Below, in pieces: positions 19,000 to 28,166 of a DNA stretch of 64,000 bases. Under the pieces are notes generated by a model. The model did not search any database, was not told where the DNA came from, and was given only the letters and a program-made list of their open reading frames with translations. Source of the DNA: Alphaproteobacteria bacterium UBA3612 (GTDB lineage Bacteria; Pseudomonadota; Alphaproteobacteria; Sphingomonadales; Sphingomonadaceae); NCBI GenBank assembly GCA_002375465.1, contig DFLT01000003.1:124001-188000 (forward strand). The letters are read 5' to 3'. Made by a program: the position numbers and the translations under genes. Numbering within the stretch: the first letter of the stretch is position 1; the number at the start of each line of letters is the position of its first letter.

Positions 19000-19875
19000 A
19001 TGCTGTTCGATACACACGCGCATTTCTTTTCCAATGATGTCGCCAGATATCCGATAGATACCGCCGGTGCGCGCGAGGGCGCCGATGAGCTGCGAAAGCG
19101 TGTGCTCACCGCCCCGTCAACGGCGGAGATCATCCTGAAATCATGGGATGGCCTCCATGTGGAGGGCGGCGCCGGGGTGCAGTATAACAGCACCTATAAA
19201 ACCGATAATCGCTATCTGATGGACGTGTGCGACTCCCATCCCGATCGGATCGGGGCCGTCGTCATTCTGGATCCTCAATCGACCGATACACCCGCCCTGT
19301 TGCGCAAATTCGTCACCGAACGCGGCGTGACTGGGATCCGTATGACGGGATTTCCGGACAGCACCGGCCATTATTCCTATCTGGAAAGCGAGGCGGCGCT
19401 CAACGTCTGGGCAGAGGCCGACAAACTGGGCATTGCGGTCGTCCTGATGTACCTGCCGGGACGACGGCCGAGCGAGGCGGCGCTGACGCGGATTGGCGAA
19501 TTGGCCGCACGCTTCCCACGCCTGCCGGTCGTTCTCGATCATATTGGCTGGCCGGCGGCGGAGGGTTCGCCCGATTTCGGACTGGGCGCAGCCCACCACG
19601 CACTGGCGGCGAGCGAAAACGTCTATTTCAAGCTGACGACGATCAACCTGAACGTCCTCGACGCCGCAGGCATCCCCTCTGACCAGTTCCTGCGGCACGT
19701 CGTCGATCTGTACGGCGCCGACAGGCTGATGTGGGGATCCGATTTTGGCAATACCAAGGGCGAGTTCGCGGATATGGTTCGCCGGGCGAACGCCGCTACT
19801 GGCCTCCTTAACGAGGAGGAACGGCGCAAGGTCTTGCACGATACGGGCAAGCGCCTGTTCGCGCGGCGTAACTAG
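19000..19875 (+). CDS. Amidohydrolase-2 family hydrolase (COG3618 lactonase type)
   Basis: 291 residues from ATG 19000, chosen because GGAGAAAGG precedes it and the TIM-barrel starts at once with MLFDTHAHFF. An upstream in-frame ATG at 18883 would add 39 unrelated residues and lie inside the terminator. Metal or active-site motifs are DTHAH near the N-terminus, PVVLDHIGWP in the middle and LMWGSDFGN near the C-terminus. Relatives include 2-pyrone-4,6-dicarboxylate lactonase and sulfomuconolactone hydrolase. It is a clear paralogue of the gene at 37948, which shares YKTDNRY, GAREG and LHDTG/NGKRLF-type blocks. Confidence 0.85.
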   Translation: MLFDTHAHFFSNDVARYPIDTAGAREGADELRKRVLTAPSTAEIILKSWDGLHVEGGAGVQYNSTYKTDNRYLMDVCDSHPDRIGAVVILDPQSTDTPALLRKFVTERGVTGIRMTGFPDSTGHYSYLESEAALNVWAEADKLGIAVVLMYLPGRRPSEAALTRIGELAARFPRLPVVLDHIGWPAAEGSPDFGLGAAHHALAASENVYFKLTTINLNVLDAAGIPSDQFLRHVVDLYGADRLMWGSDFGNTKGEFADMVRRANAATGLLNEEERRKVLHDTGKRLFARRN

Positions 19876-19878
19876 CGT

Positions 19879-20325
19879 TCAAGTAAAATTAAGCTGCGCA
19901 CCGCCGCGAAACAGGTTTTCCAGCGTCCGACTGGTGCATAGCCACCGCGCCTCACCATCGTCCCAGCGGAACGTTTCCTTTGCACGGCTGATGCGGGTCG
20001 GCGCGGTACTTTCCAACGGCGCCTCTCCATCGGCGGCCCATAGCAGCATATACCATGTCGCCTCCGCCGTGCCGTCATCGGAGAAGTCAGCGCGAAAATT
20101 GCTGTAGGCGTGCACGGCAACGCGCGCGCCCCGCGCTTCGCGCCAGGAATAGAAATCCTGGATGGCCTCGCGACCTTCAAGATTGAGCTTGCCCGAGCGG
20201 TACACACCCTCCGGCGCGTAATATTCGCCAGCGCGACGCCCCCAGTTCGTATCGACGTCATGCCAGAAATCGGCCAACCCCATCTCTAGTTCGGCCGACG
20301 CAATTGCGCGCTCTTTGCGGTTCAT
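19879..20325 (-). CDS. SnoaL/NTF2-like family protein
   Basis: 148 residues with the small alpha+beta cone fold pattern: an N-terminal helix (IASAELEMGLADFWHDVDTNW), YYAPEGVYR, then REAIQDFYSWREARG and paired strands. The family includes cyclases, isomerases, dehydratases and the small subunits of ring-hydroxylating dioxygenases. No large dioxygenase subunit is present, so it is more likely an isomerase, a dehydratase or a standalone protein. GGGGGAG precedes the ATG. It is the first gene of a minus-strand set with the amidohydrolase and MFS gene, or separate by 15 bp. Confidence 0.7.
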   Translation of the reverse strand: MNRKERAIASAELEMGLADFWHDVDTNWGRRAGEYYAPEGVYRSGKLNLEGREAIQDFYSWREARGARVAVHAYSNFRADFSDDGTAEATWYMLLWAADGEAPLESTAPTRISRAKETFRWDDGEARWLCTSRTLENLFRGGAQLNFT

Positions 20326-20339
20326 GGAATACTCCCCCT

Positions 20340-21152
20340 TCAGGAAAAATAAAGTTTCATAGCGGTGTCGTCGATGGCCGCGCGCACATGGCCATCGGGA
20401 ACGAGGCGGCGGTAGAGCGCCAGCGCGGCAGGAAAATCGACCTCCGCCTCATGATTTATGAAGGGGGCGTCGCTGCCCCATAAGAGGCGCTCCGTCCCCG
20501 CCTCTGCGAGCAGCCGATCGGTGCATGCCTGAGCGTTAGAAAATGGCAGGCGGAAGCCCGCCGAAATCTTTACCCAGCAATTACCGGCGGCCACCGCCCG
20601 GAAGAGCGCGGCCATGCCTGGTCCGCTCGCCCCCTCCTCACGCAAAGGAACGCCGAAATGATCGACCACGACCCGGACGCCACTTTCGATGAAGGGTGGC
20701 AGGAGGGCGGGCAGGTCGGCGGCACCGGCGAGCAGTTCGACATGCAGGCCCGCATTGGCCAGCCGCTGTAGGAAGCCAGCCCACGGTTCGGATCTGAGGT
20801 CAGGAAACTGCTGCAGCCGGCGCCAGACCAACCGCACCCCAACTACACCCGCCGCTGCCAGATCGCGCAGGCGGGCGGCGGATGTTTCCGGCGTCAGGAT
20901 CACGGTCGCGCGCAGATTTGGCGCCGTGCGAAGTGCCTGTAGTGTGTAGTCATTATAATCACCGTAAAGGCTGGCAGCAGCGATCACCCCGTGGGAAAGG
21001 CCGTTTGCCCGCAGATCGGCAAGGTAGTTTTCCACCGAATAATCATAGTCGGGCCGAGAATGCGCCCCTGCCGCGAACGGCATGTCACGGGTGAAGATAT
21101 GAGCGTGAGCGTCGACCCTGGGCGCGGTAGCCCCTGCCCCATCCTCAGCCAT
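20340..21152 (-). CDS. Amidohydrolase-2 family hydrolase (COG3618), second type
   Basis: 270 residues with VDAHAHIFTRDMPF at the start, RVVVDHFGVP in the middle and RLLWGSDAPF near the end, the usual metal or catalytic positions of this TIM-barrel family. SLYGDYNDYTLQALR is nearly the same as a block in the gene at 38841, so the two are paralogues. The ATG overlaps the end of the upstream MFS gene by eight bases, which implies translational coupling. It probably hydrolyses a lactone or similar intermediate brought in by that carrier. Confidence 0.85.
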   Translation of the reverse strand: MAEDGAGATAPRVDAHAHIFTRDMPFAAGAHSRPDYDYSVENYLADLRANGLSHGVIAAASLYGDYNDYTLQALRTAPNLRATVILTPETSAARLRDLAAAGVVGVRLVWRRLQQFPDLRSEPWAGFLQRLANAGLHVELLAGAADLPALLPPFIESGVRVVVDHFGVPLREEGASGPGMAALFRAVAAGNCWVKISAGFRLPFSNAQACTDRLLAEAGTERLLWGSDAPFINHEAEVDFPAALALYRRLVPDGHVRAAIDDTAMKLYFS

Positions 21153-22506
21153 GTTTCAGATCGGCCCGCGTAATCTTTGGCGCATCCCGCAGGCTCATCA
21201 GCCAGAAGGAGAAGAGTCCTGCGGATGCCAGCGGCACGGCCAACAATGCGAAAATTCCGATAGGCCCGTAATTGCCGTTCAGGACGACATTGCCGAACAG
21301 CGGCGCGAAGATCGAGGCGACCCGCCCTGCGCCATATGCCCAGCCAACGCCGGTCGCCCGGTGACTGGGGGGATACAGCGCAGCCGCCATCGCGGCGATG
21401 CCCGCCTGTCCGCCATGCTGAAATATGGCCATCGCGCCCACGGCGACAAACATGCCGATGCCGGGCGCGAGTACGCCAATCATGACCGCGCCGACGGCGG
21501 CGAGCAGGAAAGTGCCCGTCATGACGATCTTGAACCCAAAGCGGTCGATGAACACCCCGATGAAGATCATGCCAAAGAAGCCGGCGATCGTGTTCGTCGC
21601 GTTGATCGTTGCCACCTGTTGCCAGTCGAGGCCGATCACATCCTTGAATATGGTCGTCTTCCAGACTCCGGCGGTAATGAACACGAAACTGGAAATCGCG
21701 ACCGCCCACATCAGCAATGTCTTCATTCGATGACCGGGTCCGAGAATGTCGGAGACCATGGTGTGCTTCTTGCCGTCCCGGTTCGGTCGCGGCTGCGCCG
21801 TTACAACAACCGGGGCCGCACCGCGCGGCTGCATGCGTTTTGCCACACGGTTGATCTCCGGATCCTGGGGATTGCGGGCTGCGATCGAGCGCAGGGATTC
21901 CGGCATGAAAAACCAGATGAGCGGCAACATCACTCCCGGCAGGACGACCGCGATCCAGAAGGCGCCCTGCCATCCATAAGGTTCAAGCACGAAGCCTTGC
22001 ATTCCCGCGCCCAGAAGAGCGCCGATCATGGTTCCTGAAACGGTAATCGTGCTCATGGTCGACCGCAGGCGTTTTGGCGCAGCCTCTGACGCCAAAGTTA
22101 CCAGAATGGGGATCATCGCCGTTCCGCAAAGCCCCGCGATGAAACGGCAGATGGTAAAGGGCGCCAGCGAGGTGGTATGCAGAATGGCAAACGCACTCAA
22201 CGTCATGCCCGCATAACAGAGGAACAGAACGCGCGGTCGACCGAGACGGTCGGCGAGGGGCGGAATGACAAAGGCACCCAGCAGCATACCGATCTGCTGC
22301 GCGATCATGGCCGAAGTAATGTCTGTCCGGGCAACCCCGAAATCCTCAGCCAGGTTCGGCAGCACCCATCCGACGACATAAAGCTCGTAACCGTCAATGG
22401 CCGCGAGCGCCGTGCACATGATCAATATGGTCAGGTGAAACCTGTTGAATTTCAGATTGTCGAGGAATTCCTCGACATCAACTGTTGCCGTGCCCTTGTC
22501 GGACAT
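21145..22506 (-). CDS. MFS transporter, aromatic acid:H+ symporter (AAHS) type
   Basis: 453 residues from ATG 22506, chosen for GGGGAGAGGA upstream and because the family's DVEEFLDN lead begins there. It has twelve hydrophobic segments. TM1 carries DGYELY, equivalent to the acidic DGFD motif of PcaK/BenK, and the TM2-3 loop has ADRLGRPR. It probably imports an aromatic acid with protons across the inner membrane. It is coupled to the amidohydrolase gene downstream and divergent from the beta-propeller gene at 22675, with operator-like site D between them. Confidence 0.85.
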   Translation of the reverse strand: MSDKGTATVDVEEFLDNLKFNRFHLTILIMCTALAAIDGYELYVVGWVLPNLAEDFGVARTDITSAMIAQQIGMLLGAFVIPPLADRLGRPRVLFLCYAGMTLSAFAILHTTSLAPFTICRFIAGLCGTAMIPILVTLASEAAPKRLRSTMSTITVSGTMIGALLGAGMQGFVLEPYGWQGAFWIAVVLPGVMLPLIWFFMPESLRSIAARNPQDPEINRVAKRMQPRGAAPVVVTAQPRPNRDGKKHTMVSDILGPGHRMKTLLMWAVAISSFVFITAGVWKTTIFKDVIGLDWQQVATINATNTIAGFFGMIFIGVFIDRFGFKIVMTGTFLLAAVGAVMIGVLAPGIGMFVAVGAMAIFQHGGQAGIAAMAAALYPPSHRATGVGWAYGAGRVASIFAPLFGNVVLNGNYGPIGIFALLAVPLASAGLFSFWLMSLRDAPKITRADLKHG

Positions 22507-22571
22507 TCCGGTCCTCTCCCCACAGGTGTAACCCCGACCTGAGCAACAGGGAGGGCAAATTGTCAATCGCC

Positions 22572-22594
22572 GTTATCATATGGCATTCATCATT
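22572..22594 (-). promoter_or_regulatory. Operator-like site D
   Basis: Read on the minus strand: left arm AATGATGAAT, spacer GCC, right arm ATATGATAAC. It lies 66 bp upstream of the MFS start and about 80 bp upstream of the divergent propeller gene. It matches site C most closely. Confidence 0.55.
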
Positions 22595-22674
22595 TGCAAA
22601 CGCGAACTGAGGTCGCCATAGTCGCCGCAATGACTGTCCGTGTCGTCCGGACGCGACGCATCTTGGGGAACGAT

Positions 22675-23694
22675 ATGCTGCATGCCGCGGAAATGGCCGT
22701 GCCGACATTTGACGTCGACGCGCATTGGGAAAAAATGCCTGCAGGCGTCAGTCACCGTGACGTTACGGGCGTCGCCACGGACTCCAATGACAGGGTTTTC
22801 CTGTTCACACGTTTCCCCCATCGGGTGCTGATTTACGACCGGGGCGGCAATTTCATCGGCGCGTGGGGGGACGAAATCTTCACCATGGCGCACGGCCTGA
22901 CCATCGGACCTGACGATCGGGTATATTGCGTCGACAATGGCGACCATAGCATTCGCGTCTTTTCCCTGGAGGGAGAGGCGATCATGACGCTGGGTGTACC
23001 GGGCGAGCCATCGGATACTGGGTATGAGGCGAACCCGCCCTACGAAGTGCATGCCTGCGAATGCATCCGCTATCCGGGAGGACCTTTTAACGGCTGCACC
23101 AATCTTGCCGTGGCGCCGAACGGTGAGTTGTTCGTGGCGGACGGATATCGAAATTGCCGCGTCCACCGCTTTACGGCAGAGGGCGAGCTGATCGGATCCT
23201 GGGGCGAGATTGGAACCGGACCGGGCGAATTCCACCTGCCGCACGGTATTGCCTGTGATACCAAAGGGCGGGTCGTCGTCTGCGATCGCGAAAACGATCG
23301 CATCCAGATATTCTCTCCAGAGGGGGAATTTCTGGATGAGTGGACCGACGTGCAGCGCCCCTGCGATATCGCCTTCGACGGCGATGGCCTGGCCTATGTC
23401 GCGGAATTGTGGCGGCCGAAGGGAAAGAAAAGCTTCGTCCATGGTGAAATGATGGAAGACCGACCGGGCCGCGTCAGCGTTCTGGACCGAAATGGCAAGG
23501 TGCTGGACCGGTGGGGCGGCTCGTCATCCGCGCGTCACGAACCGGGCAATTTCATCGCCCCACATAGCATTACCGTTGACGGCCATGGCGATGTTTACGT
23601 GGCCGAAGTCACCTACAGCTTCGCGCTGCGTCCCGGCTGGATCGACGAAGCCCATGCCGATCATCAGATTCAGAAATTCACCCGCCGGCGCTGA
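22675..23694 (+). CDS. NHL-repeat beta-propeller protein (amidating-lyase-like)
   Basis: 339 residues from ATG 22675, with TTGGGGAA upstream. An in-frame ATG at 22594 would add 27 unrelated residues. About six propeller blades are visible, each with a pattern such as HGLTIGPDDRVYCVDNGDH or IACDTKGRVVVCDRENDRI. The closest named family is peptidyl-alpha-hydroxyglycine alpha-amidating lyase/NHL. Bacterial members in catabolic clusters are mostly uncharacterised and may be lyases or lactonases. There is no clear signal peptide. It is followed after 29 bp by the MetE-like gene. Confidence 0.75.
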   Translation: MLHAAEMAVPTFDVDAHWEKMPAGVSHRDVTGVATDSNDRVFLFTRFPHRVLIYDRGGNFIGAWGDEIFTMAHGLTIGPDDRVYCVDNGDHSIRVFSLEGEAIMTLGVPGEPSDTGYEANPPYEVHACECIRYPGGPFNGCTNLAVAPNGELFVADGYRNCRVHRFTAEGELIGSWGEIGTGPGEFHLPHGIACDTKGRVVVCDRENDRIQIFSPEGEFLDEWTDVQRPCDIAFDGDGLAYVAELWRPKGKKSFVHGEMMEDRPGRVSVLDRNGKVLDRWGGSSSARHEPGNFIAPHSITVDGHGDVYVAEVTYSFALRPGWIDEAHADHQIQKFTRRR

Positions 23695-23723
23695 CGCGCC
23701 GCACGCTACCCACGGAGATAATT

Positions 23724-24932
23724 ATGCGTCGTTCCACAGATCATATCCTTACCACGCACGGCGGAAACCTGCCTCGACCCGCGGATCTGGACGAACTGCT
23801 GGTGGATGCCGGCAGCAATCGCGCCGCGATCGACAAGCGGCTGCCCGTTGCGGTTCAGGAGGTCGTCGACAAGCAGATCAAGTGCGGCCTGGATGTCATC
23901 AATGACGGCGAATATGTGAAAGCGGCCAATATGGGCAGCTACACAGGCTATGTGCAGGCGCGCGTGAACGGCTGGGAGACGCTGCCCAAGGATCCGTCCG
24001 CCACGCCGAAACGCGCCGGGCCAGGCGAGCGCGACCGGCGCGACTTTCCCGGCTTTTATGACTCCGGCCTGTGGTTCGCGGGCGCGGGCGGACCCGTCCG
24101 CCCCGGATTCATGACGCCGGGCAAGAAACCACAGCCCAAGACCGACGAGAAAGTGTGCACGGGCAAGCTGGAATATGTCGGCCAGGATGCAATCCAGGCG
24201 GACATCGCCGCGCTGAAAAAGGGGCTGGAAGGGAAAGGCGATGTCGACGGCTTCATCGCCGCGCTGGGTCCGCTGAGCGCCGGTGCGGGCGCGCGCAATG
24301 CATATTACGATAGCGAAGAAGACTATATGATGGCCGTCGCCGAAACGATGCGCGAAGAATATAAGGCCATCACCGATGCTGGCCTGGTCGTTCAGCTGGA
24401 CGAGCCCGAATTCGCCACCGCGTGGATGTTCTATCCGGACTGGTCCGTCGATGACTATCGCAAGCATCTGGAATTTGCGGTCGAAGTCATCAACCATTCG
24501 CTGAACGGCCTGCCCGAGGAGCTGGTACGCTTTCACATGTGCTGGGGCAGCGGACATCGGCCGCACGTGCACGACATAGAATTCAAGCACATTGTCGACC
24601 TGCTCTACAAGGTGAATGCGCAATGCTACACGTTCGAGGCGAGCAATGTGCGGCATGCCCATGAATATCATGTGTTCGAGGATGCCAGGCTGCCCGACGG
24701 AAAGATGATCGCGCCGGGCGTCGTCGGCCATTTTACCGATCTGGTCGAACATCCGGAGCTGGTGGCGGAACGGCTGGTCAATTATGGCCGCCTGGTCGGC
24801 ATGGAAAATCTGCAGGGAAGCACCGACTGCGGCATCGGGTCCCGCGTCGGTCATCCAGAGATTGTGTGGGCAAAGCTGTCTGCGCTGGCAGAGGGCGCGG
24901 CGCTGGCGTCCAAGCGGCTGAAGGCGGGCTGA
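23724..24932 (+). CDS. MetE-like (cobalamin-independent methionine synthase II family) enzyme
   Basis: 402 residues, matching only the C-terminal catalytic barrel of MetE. The zinc set is kept: His271-x-Cys273 (HMCWGS), Glu305 (TFEASN) and Cys369 (TDCG). The conserved acidic loop is QLDEPEF at 225-231. This points to a zinc-activated thiol as methyl (or alkyl) acceptor. Known relatives outside methionine synthesis include epoxyalkane:coenzyme M transferase. GGAGATAATT precedes the ATG. It has an equal-length paralogue at 28299. In this context it could move a methyl from a pathway substrate or cleave a thioether. Both ideas are inference. Confidence 0.85.
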   Translation: MRRSTDHILTTHGGNLPRPADLDELLVDAGSNRAAIDKRLPVAVQEVVDKQIKCGLDVINDGEYVKAANMGSYTGYVQARVNGWETLPKDPSATPKRAGPGERDRRDFPGFYDSGLWFAGAGGPVRPGFMTPGKKPQPKTDEKVCTGKLEYVGQDAIQADIAALKKGLEGKGDVDGFIAALGPLSAGAGARNAYYDSEEDYMMAVAETMREEYKAITDAGLVVQLDEPEFATAWMFYPDWSVDDYRKHLEFAVEVINHSLNGLPEELVRFHMCWGSGHRPHVHDIEFKHIVDLLYKVNAQCYTFEASNVRHAHEYHVFEDARLPDGKMIAPGVVGHFTDLVEHPELVAERLVNYGRLVGMENLQGSTDCGIGSRVGHPEIVWAKLSALAEGAALASKRLKAG

Positions 24933-24955
24933 CAAGGCGGGCTGACAAGGCGGGC
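24921..24955. repeat. 13-bp tandem repeat over the MetE-like stop codon
   Basis: AAGGCGGGCTGAC occurs twice in a row and then a third time for nine bases. Each copy carries an in-phase-like TGA, and the first is the stop of the MetE-like gene. It looks like recent slippage duplication between this gene and the MarR gene. Confidence 0.75.
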
Positions 24956-24996
24956 GGCAACTGGACACGGACCGCGCGATCCGACAATAGGCGCGC

Positions 24997-25503
24997 ATGG
25001 CAAAAGCCACGCAAAACAAAGCCCCCGCCAGCACACATTCCATACTGCACCTGGTGAAACAGGTGCAGTACAAGGCCTATGTGCGCCTGGAGGACGTGTT
25101 TCAGCCGTTGGGCATTACGGCCGTTCAGTTCCGCCTGCTGACCACGCTGTCGACCATGCCCGGCACATCATCGGCAGAACTTGCGCGTCTGTACGACGTC
25201 AAGCCGCAGACGATGATCAAGCAAATTGCGATGCTGGAAAACAAGGAACTGATCGAGCGCCGGGTCAGCGACACGAACAAGCGCCGCCTGGAATTGCGGC
25301 TGACGCAGGCGGGCGCGGATACTCTGGCCGAATGCCGCAGGGATTCACGCGCGATCGAGCGCGATATTCTGAAAATCCTGAGCGCCGAAGAGCAGCGCGA
25401 CCTACGAAGAAGCCTGACCAGGCTGCTGAATTCGTTGGAAGACAGTGCCAAGCCGGAAGAATTTACGCCGGAATATAGCCGTCCCGGCGTTCAACGCGGC
25501 TGA
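24997..25503 (+). CDS. MarR-family transcriptional regulator
   Basis: 168 residues with a winged helix-turn-helix: GITAVQFRLLTTLSTMPGTSSAELARLY, the recognition-helix region VKPQTMIKQIAMLENKELIERR, and the wing DTNKRRLELRLTQAG. Flanking N- and C-terminal helices form the dimer interface. MarR regulators of this kind often repress aromatic catabolic genes and release DNA on binding a phenolic acid or CoA thioester. It is downstream of the MetE-like gene, possibly co-transcribed. It is one candidate to bind the recurring 10-3-10 sites. Confidence 0.88.
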   Translation: MAKATQNKAPASTHSILHLVKQVQYKAYVRLEDVFQPLGITAVQFRLLTTLSTMPGTSSAELARLYDVKPQTMIKQIAMLENKELIERRVSDTNKRRLELRLTQAGADTLAECRRDSRAIERDILKILSAEEQRDLRRSLTRLLNSLEDSAKPEEFTPEYSRPGVQRG

Positions 25504-25535
25504 TCCACAAGAAATTTGAAAGGGAAATCGCCACC

Positions 25536-25571
25536 TCTCCCGCCGCCCGGTTGTAACTGGGGGGCGGGAGA
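25536..25571. terminator. Hairpin between convergent genes
   Basis: TCTCCCGCC and GGCGGGAGA form a perfect 9-bp stem across an 18-base loop. It lies between the 3' ends of the MarR gene (+) and an MFS gene (-) and could act on both. No T-run is present. Confidence 0.5.
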
Positions 25572-25587
25572 TAATGAGCGAAACCGT

Positions 25588-26955
25588 CTAGTGCGCGGTC
25601 GCGCGTCCAATGGTGGTCAGGGGTTTGACGGTCAGCAGGAACAGGATCACCAGACCAGCGGATGCCAGCGGTGCGGCGAGCAAAAGGAAATAGCCCAGTG
25701 CCCCCCAATTCTGATCCAGTGCCAAGGCCCCATAGAAGGGCCCGATGGTCGATGCCGCCCTGCCCGCGCCGTAGGCCCAGCCGACGCCGGTTGCGCGGTT
25801 CCTGGTAGGATAGAGCGTGGAGGCGATGGAGGCGAGGCCCGCATGTGCCGCATGCTGCGCCGCCGCATTAATTGCCAAGGCCACGTACATCCCCCATCCC
25901 GGCGCAAAGATCGCCATGCCAATGGCCGCAGCGGATGCGATCAGGAAGTAGGACGGGACGATCGCCTTAAAGCCAAAACGGTCGATCACCATGCCGATGG
26001 TCACCATGCCGACCGCGCCGAATATCACACCGATCCCGGTGGTGATGCCCACGGCGTGCCATTCAAGTCCGACGAGATCACGGAAAACCGTCGTTTTCCA
26101 CGTGGCGGCGCTGATAAAGGCAAAGGAGCTAATGAAGCCGAGCCACAATAATATGGTCGGAAGCGCAAGCCCCGGAGCAAAGAGATCCTTTACCAATGTA
26201 AAACCGCCCTGGCGCTTTTCCGTTACCTGGCGCGGGGCAATGGTAATGGGATCATTGTTCGGGTTCAGTTCGGCGAGGATCGCCAGCAATCGGGGGTCCT
26301 TCGGGTCGCGCGTCGCGATGAACTTTGGCGATTCCGGCAATAATGTAATCATCACCGGCACAAGGATCAGCGGCAAAGCTGCACCGATGTAAAAGGCGAT
26401 GTGCCAGCCAAACGGTTCCAACAGGAATGCCTGCATCAGCGAACCCAGGATCGCGCCCGGCATGGATCCGGCAAGCACGATCGTCACCATCGTCGACCGC
26501 TTTCGCGCGGGCGCCAATTCGGAGGACAGCGCAACCATATTGGCAATGACCGCACTGGCAAACATGCCTGTGACGAGGCGCGCGATGGCAAGCTGCCACA
26601 CGGTTTGGGTAAAGATCGTCACGAAGCAGCAGGCGGAAACCGCGAGCAGACAGTAGATCAACAGACGCTTTCGGCCGATCTGATCGGCGATGGGCGCGAT
26701 GAAATACGCACCGAGGACCATTCCTGCCATTTGCATGGAAAGTACCCAGGTAAGGTCGGTCCGTTCGACGCCGAAGTCGTCCGAAACCATTGGCAGCACC
26801 CAGCTGAGTACGCCTAGGTCGAAGCCGTCCACCAGCATGGCCATCGCACCGATAAGCATGACGCGCCAATGAAATGCGGAAAATTTTACATTGTCGAGAA
26901 AGGTCTCGATATCGACCGGCTCGGAACGAGGAGCGGTGGCGTCGGCTTCTGTCAT
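25588..26955 (-). CDS. MFS transporter, AAHS type
   Basis: 455 residues with twelve hydrophobic segments, DGFDLG in TM1 and ADQIGRKR in the TM2-3 loop, as in 4-hydroxybenzoate and benzoate symporters. The lead VDIETFLDNVKFSAFH parallels the carrier at 21145, so the two are paralogues, though clearly diverged. GGGGAG precedes the ATG. It is the last gene upstream of a CMD-type and an aldolase gene on the same strand in reverse order (aldolase, CMD, MFS). It probably imports the substrate of that set. Confidence 0.85.
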   Translation of the reverse strand: MTEADATAPRSEPVDIETFLDNVKFSAFHWRVMLIGAMAMLVDGFDLGVLSWVLPMVSDDFGVERTDLTWVLSMQMAGMVLGAYFIAPIADQIGRKRLLIYCLLAVSACCFVTIFTQTVWQLAIARLVTGMFASAVIANMVALSSELAPARKRSTMVTIVLAGSMPGAILGSLMQAFLLEPFGWHIAFYIGAALPLILVPVMITLLPESPKFIATRDPKDPRLLAILAELNPNNDPITIAPRQVTEKRQGGFTLVKDLFAPGLALPTILLWLGFISSFAFISAATWKTTVFRDLVGLEWHAVGITTGIGVIFGAVGMVTIGMVIDRFGFKAIVPSYFLIASAAAIGMAIFAPGWGMYVALAINAAAQHAAHAGLASIASTLYPTRNRATGVGWAYGAGRAASTIGPFYGALALDQNWGALGYFLLLAAPLASAGLVILFLLTVKPLTTIGRATAH

Positions 26956-26982
26956 CCCAGTTACTCCCCTGCGCGTGTCGCG

Positions 26983-27309
26983 CTATTCAGCTGCCTTCGC
27001 ATCGACGATTGTCTTCAGCTTTCGCGCCGCGCTGACCGATACCGGCCAGCCGGCGTAGAAGGCGATATGCGCAATGGCCTCCCCCAGTTCCTCCACAGTC
27101 AGACCGTTTTCGATGCCATATTCCATATGGCCCTGGGCCTGATCGCGGTTCAGCGCGATAAGGCAGGTGATGGTGATCAGGCTGCGATCGCGGGGCGATA
27201 ATTCCGAACGCTCCCAGACCTTCCCGTAAAGAATGTCCTCTGTCAGTTCGTCGAGCAGAGGCGCGACTTCCTTCAGTTCGCGGCCACGTCCACCAGCGGG
27301 TCGTTTCAT
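26983..27309 (-). CDS. Carboxymuconolactone-decarboxylase-like protein
   Basis: 108 residues, the usual single-domain PcaC/AhpD length. SPRDRSLITITCLIALNRDQAQGHMEYGIENGLTVEELGEAIAHIAFYAGWP holds the family core. The Cys is in ITCLIAL rather than in a CxxC pair, so thiol-peroxidase activity is unlikely. PcaC removes CO2 from a muconolactone, and other members are isomerases or lactone hydrolases. It lies between the aldolase and an AAHS carrier. Two relatives occur at 30453 and 56861. Confidence 0.8.
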   Translation of the reverse strand: MKRPAGGRGRELKEVAPLLDELTEDILYGKVWERSELSPRDRSLITITCLIALNRDQAQGHMEYGIENGLTVEELGEAIAHIAFYAGWPVSVSAARKLKTIVDAKAAE

Positions 27310-27333
27310 CTTCTATGTCCTATCTCTGCTGTG

Positions 27334-28104
27334 TCAGGATTTGCGGTGTGCATTGAAATTCGCGGCCGCCGATTTCAGCGCGCCACGCAGGAGGCCGAGG
27401 TCCGATAGCCAGGCGATATATTTGACACCGCGGGCGACGTAGCTTTCCAACTGCTCGGCATTGCTGACGACGGTGCCGATATGCTTTCGCCCGGCAGCAA
27501 CCTCGATCACGCGGTCGATGGCTGCCACCACATCGGGATGACCGGCATTGCCGGGATGGCCGAGCGACTGGCTGAGGTCGCCCGGGCCGATGAACAGGAC
27601 ATCGAGATGCTCCACCTGGCAGAGCGCCTCTATATCCTCGACCATTTCCTTGTTTTCGACGTGGACGCTGACCAGCGTTTCCTTGTTCGCCCGCTCCTCA
27701 TAATCCGGACCGGACATGCCGTAGCCTGCGGCGCGGCAGGCGCGGGCCGAACCGCGTTCCCCGATAGGCCAATATTTGGCGTAGCGGATCACCTCCTCAA
27801 CCTGCGCAGCGCTTTTCAGGGATGGCACCTGGATGCCGCCGGCGCCGCTGTCGAGAACGTGAAGGATATTTGCCTCGCCCGCGTCCGGGGTACGCACGAC
27901 GCTGCCCATGCCAACGCGCTCGCAGGTGCGAATGATATTTTCGATGCCCGCATGGGTGTAGCAGCCATGCTCTGCATCGATGATCAGAAAGTCGAAGCCG
28001 GACAAGCCGAACAGTTCGGCAATCGCGGGCGAATCGAACTTGAAAAAACTGCCAAAGACGGTGTCTCCCGCCTCCAATTTGCGCCTGACAGACCCGTCGA
28101 ACAC
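27334..28104 (-). CDS. HpcH/HpaI-family class II aldolase
   Basis: 256 residues from GTG 28104, chosen because GGGGAGAAAGCA precedes it and the family pattern starts there. An in-frame ATG at 28146 would add 14 atypical residues. Visible motifs are FGSFFKFDSP, IIDAEHG (catalytic His), VRTPD, the metal-binding VSVHVENKE and GPGDLSQSLG. Relatives split 2-keto-3-deoxy or 4-hydroxy-2-oxo acids into pyruvate and an aldehyde, the last steps of meta-cleavage pathways. That fits the extradiol enzyme at 49338 and the aldehyde dehydrogenase at 62809. Confidence 0.88.
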   Translation of the reverse strand: MFDGSVRRKLEAGDTVFGSFFKFDSPAIAELFGLSGFDFLIIDAEHGCYTHAGIENIIRTCERVGMGSVVRTPDAGEANILHVLDSGAGGIQVPSLKSAAQVEEVIRYAKYWPIGERGSARACRAAGYGMSGPDYEERANKETLVSVHVENKEMVEDIEALCQVEHLDVLFIGPGDLSQSLGHPGNAGHPDVVAAIDRVIEVAAGRKHIGTVVSNAEQLESYVARGVKYIAWLSDLGLLRGALKSAAANFNAHRKS

Positions 28105-28166
28105 TGCTTTCTCCCCTTCTGGCGCCCCCCGTCTGCCATGTCTCACGCATGGTCTCCAGAGTCGCT

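Noticed and set aside
23706..25073. 455-codon open frame on the minus strand
   Set aside because: It is opposite the MetE-like gene and the MarR start. The same kind of shadow (28323-29654) appears opposite the second MetE-like gene, which shows it follows from the sense sequence.
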